Below are positions 28,639 to 36,095 of a stretch of DNA of 64,000 bases, in pieces. A program made the position numbers and the translations under genes. The notes beneath the pieces were generated by a model. That model made no database searches. It had not been told where the DNA came from and saw only the letters and a list, made by a program, of their open reading frames with translations. Location: the NCBI GenBank assembly GCA_021325355.1, contig JAJPHI010000020.1:213473-277472 (forward strand), given 5' to 3'. How positions within the stretch are numbered: position 1 is the first letter of the stretch; every line of letters begins with the position of its first letter. The DNA is from Pseudomonadota bacterium. Its GTDB lineage: Bacteria > Desulfobacterota > Binatia > Binatales > Binataceae.

Positions 28639-28688
28639 GGACCGCCGGGCGCGACCACCCATCCGCGGGTGGTCGTGCCCGGCGGTCC
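28639..28688. repeat. long perfect hairpin (22-bp stem) after the phosphotriesterase gene
   Basis: Bases 28639-28660 pair with 28667-28688 through 22 base pairs, including one G-T wobble, around the 6-base loop ATCCGC (28661-28666). It is by far the strongest inverted repeat I saw outside genes. It lies 37 bases after the phosphotriesterase stop and about 125 bases before the YihY gene, both on the plus strand. No T-run follows, so it may be a terminator of a GC-rich type or a mobile palindromic (REP-like) element. Confidence 0.8.
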
Positions 28689-28812
28689 CACCTGCGCCAC
28701 CGCACGGCGCCGGCGCCGCACCGCCTTTTGTCCGCCAACCGCCCCCGGACCATAGCAGCCACCGACCCACGCTGTCGCTTAAGCGACGTTTCGCGCTACT
28801 ATCCGCGCAGAG

Positions 28813-30129
28813 GTGAATGACGCGATGGCGTCGGCGATTCGTGATCGGCAGCGGGCGAGCTTCACCGAGGCGCGGCGCGCCCAGCTCCAGCAACTTGCCC
28901 GCGTCACCGAACGCGGACCAGGACGGATCGTCCGCATCGCCTACGAGGGCTTCAACCGCCACAACGTGATGCTGTGGGCGTCCGGCCTCACCTATACCAC
29001 CAGCCTCTCCCTGGTGCCGATTCTCGCCGTCGCTCTATCGGCCCTTAAGGCCTTCGGCGGCGACGCGCTCATGCGGCCGCTGATCCAGCGCTTTCTCGCC
29101 GTCAATTCGCCGGAAATCGCCGACCGTCTCCTCGGCTTCGTCACCAATATCAACGCCAGCCGACTTGGCGTGGTCGGCGGGGCGAGCCTGCTGCTCACCG
29201 TGGTCCTCACCTTGGGCACCATCGAGCGCGCCTTTAATCACATCTTCAATGCCCCCCGCGGCCGCACCTGGATTCGCAAGTTCACCGATTATCTGAGTCT
29301 CGTCTTCACCCTGCCGCTCCTGATCGCCGCCGCCGTCTCCCTGCGTTTCCAGGTGCATGCCAATCTGCCCGACCTGGCGCCCCTCGGATGGGTCCTCGCG
29401 ACGATTCCGCTGTGGGCCGGCTTCACCTTCCTTTATCTGATCTTTCCGAACACCCGCGTGCGCTGGAATTGCGCCTTGCTCGGCGGCCTGCTCGCGGCGA
29501 TTCTGCTCGAAGCGGGGCAATGGGGCTACGTCCATTTCCAGGTCGGTGTCGCCCGCTCCCAGGCGATTTACGGCGCGCTCGCCGCAATCCCCATCTTCCT
29601 CACCTGGATCTACATGGCATGGGTGATTGTCCTCGTCGGCGCCGAGCTTGCCGCCGCCGCACAAAGCGCTGATTCCGGTATCGTGGTTGATTACCGCTCC
29701 GGCGATTTCCCGCGTATCGCCGCTCTCCTCGCGGTCACCCGGATCGCCGAAGCGATGCGCGGCGGCAAAGCCCCGGCCTGCACCGCGCGCAGCCTCGCCG
29801 AGGAGCTCAACGCGCCCCTTCCGGCCGTCCAGGCCGTTATCGATCAGCTTACTGCCGCCGGCCTCGTCCATCAGGTCGCAACCAAGGCCGCCCCGGCGGA
29901 TTCCGTTCTGATGCTCTCGCGCGATTGCGGTGTGCTGCGCGTGGCCGACGTGCTCGCCGCCCTCGGCGAGGACCTCGCGGACCTCAGTCCGCCGCTCGCC
30001 GCTGTGCTGCAGGAGATGCGCACCGGCGAGCAGGGCGCCCTCGCATCGCTTACCGTCGCCGATCTCGTTGCCGACGCGCCGCACCCGGCCGCCGCGCCCG
30101 ATCGCGCCGAATGGCGCCTCGACGAATAA
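28813..30129 (+). CDS. YihY/BrkB-family inner-membrane protein with C-terminal winged-helix-like extension
   Basis: 438 residues. Residues ~30-290 form the six-helix YihY/virulence factor BrkB domain (RNase BN in old annotation, now considered unsupported), with conserved NVMLWASGLTYTTSLSLVP, LGTIERAFNHIFN and AAIPIFLTWIYMAWVIVLVGAEL. The last ~140 residues are soluble and contain a helix-turn-helix-like run (CTARSLAEELNAPLPAVQAVIDQLTAAGLVHQV, abbreviated: SLAEELN...VIDQLTAAGLV). Physiological role is unknown. ATG 28825 is an alternative start with better spacing to the upstream GAGG. Confidence 0.88.
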   Translation: MNDAMASAIRDRQRASFTEARRAQLQQLARVTERGPGRIVRIAYEGFNRHNVMLWASGLTYTTSLSLVPILAVALSALKAFGGDALMRPLIQRFLAVNSPEIADRLLGFVTNINASRLGVVGGASLLLTVVLTLGTIERAFNHIFNAPRGRTWIRKFTDYLSLVFTLPLLIAAAVSLRFQVHANLPDLAPLGWVLATIPLWAGFTFLYLIFPNTRVRWNCALLGGLLAAILLEAGQWGYVHFQVGVARSQAIYGALAAIPIFLTWIYMAWVIVLVGAELAAAAQSADSGIVVDYRSGDFPRIAALLAVTRIAEAMRGGKAPACTARSLAEELNAPLPAVQAVIDQLTAAGLVHQVATKAAPADSVLMLSRDCGVLRVADVLAALGEDLADLSPPLAAVLQEMRTGEQGALASLTVADLVADAPHPAAAPDRAEWRLDE

Positions 30130-30138
30130 ACCCGCAGC

Positions 30139-30636
30139 CTAGCCGCGAGCGCCGCCGTCCAGCATCGCTTTCAGCGATCGCAGCTCCTCGCGGATTTCAC
30201 TGAGCGTCGCCGCCAATTGCGGACCGGCGCCGACCCCGTTCAGCGCCGGCTGCGCCTCCGCGCCACCCTTGGGCTCGCCACCCGACGACTTCATCGCCGC
30301 GCACAATCGTTCGAGACCGACTTCACGAATATGGCGGCGGGCGCCCGCGATGGTATAGCCCTCCAGATGGAGCAGGCGTTTGACCAGCCGCAAAAGCTCG
30401 ATGTCCCGCGCTTCGTACAAGCGATGGGACGACGCTGCATGGCGCGGGCGCAAGAACGAGAACTGCGTCTCCCAGAAGCGCAGCACGTAAGGCTCGACGC
30501 CCAAAAGGCGCGCAGCCTCCCCGATCCGCATCAATTCCGGCTTGCCGTCCTGTGGCCCGATGCTCCGTCGCTCCGGTTTGGCCGCGACCTTCGGCCGCGG
30601 CTTGCGCGGAGCGGGCGCCCGCCGCCGGGTCTTCAC
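30139..30636 (-). CDS. MerR-family transcriptional regulator
   Basis: 165 residues. After a basic, proline-rich N-terminus (~35 residues) comes a MerR-type DNA-binding domain with MRIGEAARLLGVEPYVLRFWE and the wing segment SHRLYEARDIELLRLVKRLL, followed by a helical segment and an acidic tail. There is no C-terminal ligand-binding domain or metal-binding cysteines. It overlaps ihfA by 4 bases. A small MerR-like gene after ihfA at the end of the pheST operon is a recurring arrangement in deltaproteobacterial genomes; the regulator's target is not known to me. It converges on the YihY gene with 9 bases between. Confidence 0.9.
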   Translation of the reverse strand: MKTRRRAPAPRKPRPKVAAKPERRSIGPQDGKPELMRIGEAARLLGVEPYVLRFWETQFSFLRPRHAASSHRLYEARDIELLRLVKRLLHLEGYTIAGARRHIREVGLERLCAAMKSSGGEPKGGAEAQPALNGVGAGPQLAATLSEIREELRSLKAMLDGGARG

Positions 30637-30926
30637 CGGATTTGGCTCCCCGCGGCCACTCGCGCCCTGAGCGCTTCACTCGGGCGAAACGAAAGCACGG
30701 CGCGCGGCGCTATCGTGATCGCCTCGCCGGTCTGCGGATTGCGTCCGCGGCGCGCGGCCTTGCGATTGACGATGAAGCTGCCGAACCCGGCGATTTTTAC
30801 CCCTTCGCCGCGCACCAGACAGTCGCGGATAATCGCCAGCACCGCTTCCACTGCGGCACCCACTTCGGCCTGCGAACCCTCCTCGAGCCTCTCGCGAACC
30901 CGCGCCACCAAATCGGCTTTTGTCAT
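30633..30926 (-). CDS. ihfA: integration host factor alpha subunit
   Basis: 97 residues, HU/IHF fold. It begins MTKADLVARVRERLEEGSQAEVGAAVEAVLAIIRDCLVRG (abbreviated: MTKADLVARV) and contains the beta-arm signature GFGSFIVNRKAARRGRNPQTGEAI with the intercalating proline in NPQTGE. IHF-alpha rather than HU is favoured by its position directly after pheT, the same place as in E. coli and many proteobacteria. It bends DNA at specific sites in recombination, transcription and replication-origin control. Confidence 0.93.
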   Translation of the reverse strand: MTKADLVARVRERLEEGSQAEVGAAVEAVLAIIRDCLVRGEGVKIAGFGSFIVNRKAARRGRNPQTGEAITIAPRAVLSFRPSEALRARVAAGSQIR

Positions 30927-30960
30927 CGCCGCCCCCTGACGGCCAACCCTTCGGCTGCCG

Positions 30961-33411
30961 CTACGAGCGCAGGCTCGCGCCCAGCTTCCGGGCCACCTGG
31001 TCCACCAACCCGGTATGTGTGCGGTTCACTTCTTCGTCGGTCAGGGTTCGGTCCGCGCTGCGGTACCGACACGCTACGGCGACGCTCTTCTTCTCGTCCC
31101 CCAGATTACCGCCTTCGAAAACGTCGAATAACTCAACACTTTCGAGCATCGGCGCATTCCCGGTCCAGAACGCCTTCAGCACCTCGCCAGCCGCCAGCGT
31201 CTTGTTCACCACGAGCGCGACATCGCGCCGGACGGCCGGAAAACGCGGCGGCGGCACAATCGTATGATATAGCTTGGAAGAATGTACGGCAAGTAAAGTT
31301 ACGTCGAGTTCAAAAAGGCTACAAGGAGCAGATATCTCCAGCCGCAGCGCTTCCGCCGGATGAAGCTCACCCACGAGACCAATCAGCTCGCCGCCACATT
31401 TGATCGTCGCCGCGCGTCCCGGATGCAGATACGGCGCCTGCGGTGATTCTATCGGCTCGTAACTCACCGCGCCCTGCGGCAATAGCGCACTCAGGCACGC
31501 TTCGAGGATTCCCTTGACCGTAAAGAATCCTGACTTTATCGGCGCCTGACCGATCCCCCCGTAAGCGTAGTCGCCAAAACTGACGCCGGCAACCCGCGCC
31601 GACTCGCGCGCGCCCTCATCCATCTCGCCGAAGACCTTGCCGATCTCGAACAGATGCACCGCGCTCGCTTCGCGATTCAGATTGAAGCGCAAGGCGCCGA
31701 GCAAACCCGGCAGCAGGCTTGCCCGCATCTCGGAAAGCTCGCTCGATAATGGATTGGTCACGACGAGCGGCCGGCTCGCCTGGAGCGACGGAAAATGCCG
31801 ATTATCTTCGGGCGCGACGAACGCGAGCGTCCGCGCCTCCACCAGCCCGCATCCGGTCAGCAGATCGCGCAATTTCCGCGCGAGCGCGCGATCCCGATTC
31901 GGCGGTAACACGCCCGCGCGCCGCACCGGTAGTTCGGCCGGGATTTCGCTCAAGCCCTTGAGCCGGGCGACCTCCTCGACCAAATCCGCGGTTTCGTTCA
32001 GATCGGGGCGAAAACTCGGGGGCACCGCTTCGATCCGGTTCGGGTCAAGAAGGGTTACCGTCACGCCGACCGCGCGCAGGCGCCGCTTTATCTCCTCGTC
32101 CGGCAGGCGCGTGCCCAGGGCCGCGGCCACCCCGCCCAAATCGACCGTGATCCGCCGTTCGGCCGCCGGCCGCGGCTCGAGATCGACGAGCGGCGCCGCC
32201 ACCCGCCCGCCCGCAAGCTGCTGCACGAGCTCGGCCGCGCGCCGCAGCGCGTTCGCCTGTCCGGCGCGATCGATTCCGCGCTCGAATCGATAACTCGATT
32301 CGCTCCGCAGTCCGAGCCGCCGCGCCGTCCGCGCGATGCTCGCGGGCTCGAAGTAAGCGCTCTCGAGAATGATCGCCGTCGTCGTTTCGCTGACTTCGGA
32401 ATTCCGCCCGCCCATCACCCCGGCAATCGCCAGCACCCGTTCGCGATCGGCGATCACCAGGTCGCTCGCGTTGAGCCTCCGCTCGACTCCGTCGAGCGTC
32501 GTGAAGGCGCTGTCACGCTCGGCGCGGCGCACCACGATCTCACGCTCGCGGATCTGACTGGCGTCGAAGGCGTGCAGCGGCTGCCCCAGCTCCAGCATGA
32601 CGTAGTTGGTAATATCCACCACGTTGTTGAGCCCGCGCATCCCGCACAATTCGAGCCGGCGCCGTAGCCAAATCGGCGACGGTCGAATGCTGATTCCGCT
32701 CATCGGCAGCGCGGCATAGCGCGGACACAATTCCGGCGCCTCGATCCTGACCCGCACGCGATCGCGCTCGCTGCCCGCCGGCGCCGCCTCCAACTCAAGG
32801 AAGTGCGGCTGGCGGAGCGGCGCATCGAACAGCGCCGCGACCTCCCGCGCGAGCCCATACACCGAGAGACAGTCGCCGCGGTTCGGCGTAATCGCGATAT
32901 CCAGCACGGTGTCAGGAAGCCCCAGGACTTCGCTCAGGGCAACGCCCGGCGGCGTGTCGGCCGGGAGCTCGAGAATCCCCTCATGATCCTTCGACAGCGC
33001 GAGCTCGAGCTCCGAACACAACATCCCCTCGGAGCGCACGCCGCGAATCACCGCGGCTTCGAGCGGCGGCGCCTCCTCGATTCGTCCGCTGCCGCTGCCG
33101 TGGGCGCCGGCCGCGAGCCGCGCGCCCACCCGGGCCAGCGCCGCCTTCATCCCGGCGCGCACGTTCGGCGCTCCGCACACCACCCGATAGCGCCCCGCCA
33201 CCCCGGCATCGACGTCGCAGACGCTCAGCCGATCGGCATTCGGATGGCGCTCGACGGCGCGCACCTCCGCCGTATAGACATCAAGAAAGGCGGGCTTTAG
33301 ATGCTCGACCGCCTCGACTTCGAGACCGGCCACGGTCAGGCGCCGGCAGAGTTCCTCGCCGTCGGCCTCGAGCGTGACGAATTCGCCGAGCCAACTGAGC
33401 GGCAGCTTCAC
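30961..33411 (-). CDS. pheT: phenylalanyl-tRNA synthetase beta subunit
   Basis: 816 residues, matching the usual length (E. coli 795). Domains in order: N-terminal MKLPLSWLGEFV block, tRNA-binding EMAP-like domain (about 40-155), B3/B4 editing domain (about 210-390), B5 domain, catalytic-like core, and C-terminal anticodon-binding ferredoxin fold ending with the TDEEVNRTHTGLVDQVARKLGA segment. It forms an alpha2-beta2 enzyme with PheS. It overlaps pheS by ATGA, so the subunits are made in coupled amounts. Confidence 0.97.
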   Translation of the reverse strand: MKLPLSWLGEFVTLEADGEELCRRLTVAGLEVEAVEHLKPAFLDVYTAEVRAVERHPNADRLSVCDVDAGVAGRYRVVCGAPNVRAGMKAALARVGARLAAGAHGSGSGRIEEAPPLEAAVIRGVRSEGMLCSELELALSKDHEGILELPADTPPGVALSEVLGLPDTVLDIAITPNRGDCLSVYGLAREVAALFDAPLRQPHFLELEAAPAGSERDRVRVRIEAPELCPRYAALPMSGISIRPSPIWLRRRLELCGMRGLNNVVDITNYVMLELGQPLHAFDASQIREREIVVRRAERDSAFTTLDGVERRLNASDLVIADRERVLAIAGVMGGRNSEVSETTTAIILESAYFEPASIARTARRLGLRSESSYRFERGIDRAGQANALRRAAELVQQLAGGRVAAPLVDLEPRPAAERRITVDLGGVAAALGTRLPDEEIKRRLRAVGVTVTLLDPNRIEAVPPSFRPDLNETADLVEEVARLKGLSEIPAELPVRRAGVLPPNRDRALARKLRDLLTGCGLVEARTLAFVAPEDNRHFPSLQASRPLVVTNPLSSELSEMRASLLPGLLGALRFNLNREASAVHLFEIGKVFGEMDEGARESARVAGVSFGDYAYGGIGQAPIKSGFFTVKGILEACLSALLPQGAVSYEPIESPQAPYLHPGRAATIKCGGELIGLVGELHPAEALRLEISAPCSLFELDVTLLAVHSSKLYHTIVPPPRFPAVRRDVALVVNKTLAAGEVLKAFWTGNAPMLESVELFDVFEGGNLGDEKKSVAVACRYRSADRTLTDEEVNRTHTGLVDQVARKLGASLRS

Positions 33412-34454
33412 GATGCCGCCTCGCCGGCGCGAAATTGCGCCAAAAAACGCAGGTCATTCTCGAAAAAGAGCCGCATATCATCGACGCCGAGTTTCAGCAG
33501 CGAAGTTCGCTCAATCCCCATCCCGAAGGCAAAGCCCGCGTACTGCATCGGATCATAACCGACCGCGCGCAGAACGTTCGGATGAATCATTCCGGAACCC
33601 AGGATTTCCGTCCATCCACTTTGTTTGCACACCCGGCATCCGGCCCCCTTGCAGAGCAGACAGGAAATATCCACCTCCGCGCTCGGCTCGGTAAACGGGA
33701 AAAAACTCGCGCGAAACCGCACCCCTGTATCGGGACCGAAGAAGGCGCGCAGAAATTCCGCGATAACCCCCTTCAGATGGGCCATCGAGATAACCCCCGC
33801 GCGGTCCACCATGAAACCCTCGATCTGGCTGAACATCGGCGAGGCGCGCACGCTCAGCTCGTCGCGCCGATAACAGTTCCCCGGACAGACGATCGCAAGC
33901 GGCGGCGACCGCCGTTCCATCACGCGGATCTGACCGTTCGAGGTATGCGTCCGCAGCAGCATCCCGCCCGGCAGGAAAAACGTGTCCTGCATCTCGCGCG
34001 CCGGATGATCCGGCGGAAAATTGAGTGCGCCGAAATTATGGAAATCGTCCTCGAGGTCCTGCGTCTCGACCACCTCGAAGCCCATCGCTTCGAAAATCTC
34101 GAGCATCCGCTCGCGCGTCTGCGTCAGCGGATGGCTCCAGCCGCGCGGCATCCGCAATCCCGGCAGTGTCACGTCGAGCCGCGCTTCCGCCAGCGAGCGG
34201 CTCAGCGCTTCGCGCCGCCGATGCTCGACCAACTGCGCGATGCGCGCCTCGACCTCGTTCTTGATCTCATTGACCAGGCGCCCGACGAGCGGCTTTTCCG
34301 CCGGCGGCACCTCGCGCATCCGCCGCATGATCTCGGTCAGCTCGCCCGAGCGTCCGAGCACGCGCACGCGCACCGCCTCGATTTGCGCCTCGTCCGCCTC
34401 GTCGCTCAATTCGCCGAGCGCCCGTGTCCGGATTTCTTCCAGTTGCGCTTTCAT
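33408..34454 (-). CDS. pheS: phenylalanyl-tRNA synthetase alpha subunit
   Basis: 348 residues. The N-terminal coiled coil (about 1-90) is followed by the class II catalytic domain: motif 1 region GWSHPLTQTRERMLEIFEAMGF, motif 2 CPGNCYRRDELSVRASPMFSQIEGF, and motif 3 GFAFGMGIERTSLLKLGVDDMR. A CLLCKGAGCRVCKQSGW cysteine cluster before motif 3 is a common feature of the subunit. It lies 184 bases downstream of rplT with nothing recognised in the gap. Confidence 0.97.
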   Translation of the reverse strand: MKAQLEEIRTRALGELSDEADEAQIEAVRVRVLGRSGELTEIMRRMREVPPAEKPLVGRLVNEIKNEVEARIAQLVEHRRREALSRSLAEARLDVTLPGLRMPRGWSHPLTQTRERMLEIFEAMGFEVVETQDLEDDFHNFGALNFPPDHPAREMQDTFFLPGGMLLRTHTSNGQIRVMERRSPPLAIVCPGNCYRRDELSVRASPMFSQIEGFMVDRAGVISMAHLKGVIAEFLRAFFGPDTGVRFRASFFPFTEPSAEVDISCLLCKGAGCRVCKQSGWTEILGSGMIHPNVLRAVGYDPMQYAGFAFGMGIERTSLLKLGVDDMRLFFENDLRFLAQFRAGEAAS

Positions 34455-34638
34455 TTTTCCGGCAGTCTATCTTTCAGCCGACGCGGCAATGGCCGCTGCG
34501 CGCCGGCAACGCGGCCGGCGCACCCCTTTACGCTCCCGTGCGTCTCCGGCGCCCGCGGCCGCCGCGATGCTGCGCCCGATGCCCTCCACGGATGATTGGC
34601 TCAGCCGCTCGCGCCACCAGGGCCGCGGCCGAGCTCCG

Positions 34639-35007
34639 CTATGCTGCCTGGGGCTGCTCGAGCGCCTGCTTCGCCGCCTTGACCAGATCCCCGAAGAGCT
34701 GATCGCGGTTCATCGCCAGCAGCGCGAGCTGTTTGCGATCGAGCTCGATACCGGCGCGCTTCAGCCCGCTGACAAAGCGGCTGTAGCTCAGACCATGCTC
34801 CCGTACGAGGGCGTTGATTCGCACAATCCACAAGGCGCGAAAATTCCGCTTCTTCTGTTTACGGTCCCGATAGGCGTACGTCAGGCCCTTTTCGAGCGTG
34901 CTGCGAGCCTGCCGGTAAAGTTTGCGTCCGCCGACAAAACCGGCGGCGAGCTTGAGCTGCCGCTTATGGCGGCGGCGGGTCTTCGGACCCCCCTTGGCGC
35001 GTGGCAT
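34639..35007 (-). CDS. rplT: 50S ribosomal protein L20
   Basis: 122 residues, basic, with the canonical start [18 protein letters not shown] and motifs [22 protein letters not shown] and [22 protein letters not shown] [18 protein letters not shown]20 is an assembly protein of 23S rRNA and in E. coli represses its own rpmI-rplT message. The gene follows rpmI by 105 bases. The last eight residues (QALEQPQA region) extend slightly beyond the usual end. Confidence 0.98.
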   Translation of the reverse strand: MPRAKGGPKTRRRHKRQLKLAAGFVGGRKLYRQARSTLEKGLTYAYRDRKQKKRNFRALWIVRINALVREHGLSYSRFVSGLKRAGIELDRKQLALLAMNRDQLFGDLVKAAKQALEQPQAA

Positions 35008-35112
35008 GGTTCTGTTTCCCTGGTCTGCTCTTTCTTGAAGATTTCAACCTGAAGATCAATTGCAAGCTGATGGTCCGAGGACGGGCGCAGCCGCCACCTT
35101 CCCCGCCTGCCC

Positions 35113-35310
35113 TCACTGGTAAGGCATCAGGGCATGCACCGTCGCACTGTCCGTCCGATTGAGCGTGCCCGGATGGCGCAGGTTGCGCTTGCGCCCGCGG
35201 TTCTTGCTCGACAGCAGATGGCGCAGGTAGGCCCGCTTGTGCTTGACCTTCCCGGTCTTGCTGAACTTGAAGCGTTTCGCCGCGCTTCTCGAGGTCTTCA
35301 GCTTTGGCAT
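35113..35310 (-). CDS. rpmI: 50S ribosomal protein L35
   Basis: 65 residues from ATG 35310, which gives the canonical MPKLKTSRSAAKRFK start. The frame extends 11 codons further upstream, but that part has no homology to L35. Very basic, with KHKRAYLRHLLSSKNRGRKRNLR in the middle. Placed between infC and rplT as in nearly all bacteria. Confidence 0.97.
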   Translation of the reverse strand: MPKLKTSRSAAKRFKFSKTGKVKHKRAYLRHLLSSKNRGRKRNLRHPGTLNRTDSATVHALMPYQ

Positions 35311-35408
35311 CTCGATTCCTTCACGCAGTCTGATTCGTCGCACACCGGTCGGCGCCCGCCCTCACCCATACCGCTCCGCGTCGCGGCCTGCCGGCCCCGA
35401 CCCTCGGG

Positions 35409-35945
35409 CTAGCGCGGCGTCAGCAGCACCGACATCGTTCGCCCTTCCATTCGCGCGGCCCCTTCCGATTGGGCGATATCCCGCACCTGTTCAACCACGC
35501 CGTCAATCAAGGCGCGGCCAAGCTCAGGATGCGCCATCTGGCGTCCGCGAAACGAAACCGTGAGCTTAACACGCTGACCGTCACCGACAAAGCGCCGGAT
35601 ATGCTTGACCTTGAAATCGACGTCGTGCTTGTCGGTCAGGGCGCCCATCTTGACTTCCTTGATTCCACCGCTGGCGGAACCGCGCTTGGAATCGTGCGCC
35701 TTTTTCTTCTGCGCGTAGCGAAACTTGTCGAAATCCGTGATGCGACAGACCGGCGGCTGCGCCGTCGCCGCAACCTCGACCAAATCGAGACCACGGCTCT
35801 CGGCAAGGCGGATAGCGTCGCGCGTGCTCATGATGCCGACCTGCTTGCCGTCGGAATCGATCACTCTCACCTCTGGAACCCGAATCAATTGATTGACGCG
35901 CGCGGCCGGTTCCCGGGTTGGCGGCGTACGAAAATCCCTACGAAT
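35409..35945 (-). CDS. infC: translation initiation factor IF-3 (probable AUU start)
   Basis: 178 residues if read from the ATT at 35945. The N-terminal domain contains ARVNQLIRVPEVRVID and DLVEVAATAQPPVCRITDFDKF; the C-terminal domain has VKHIRRFVGDGQRVKLTVSFRGRQMAHPELG. No ATG, GTG or well-placed TTG precedes the conserved N-terminus; an in-frame TGA at 35951-35949 bounds the frame, leaving two adjacent ATT codons (35948, 35945) after a perfect AGGAGG. A TTG start at 35888 would cut conserved residues. AUU initiation of infC is known in E. coli, where IF-3 uses it for autoregulation. Confidence 0.95.
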   Translation of the reverse strand: MRRDFRTPPTREPAARVNQLIRVPEVRVIDSDGKQVGIMSTRDAIRLAESRGLDLVEVAATAQPPVCRITDFDKFRYAQKKKAHDSKRGSASGGIKEVKMGALTDKHDVDFKVKHIRRFVGDGQRVKLTVSFRGRQMAHPELGRALIDGVVEQVRDIAQSEGAARMEGRTMSVLLTPR

Positions 35946-35951
35946 AATTCA

Positions 35952-35957
35952 CCTCCT
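35952..35957 (-). promoter_or_regulatory. infC ribosome binding site that fixes an ATT start
   Basis: A perfect AGGAGG on the minus strand, 6 bases from the ATT at 35945 and 3 from the ATT at 35948. No ATG, GTG or TTG lies at a suitable distance, so this site argues directly for rare-codon initiation of IF-3. The spacing favours the second ATT. Confidence 0.85.
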
Positions 35958-36095
35958 GGCGGTCGTCATTGCCGCCCCCGCACTGCCGACGAGAGCGACG
36001 CTCGACCTTAATTTTTTCGCGCCCTGGCACCCTCGCTCAAGCGCTTCGTTTCCGCTCGTTCCTCAACATAACATCGACGTTTCAAACTTCCAGCT

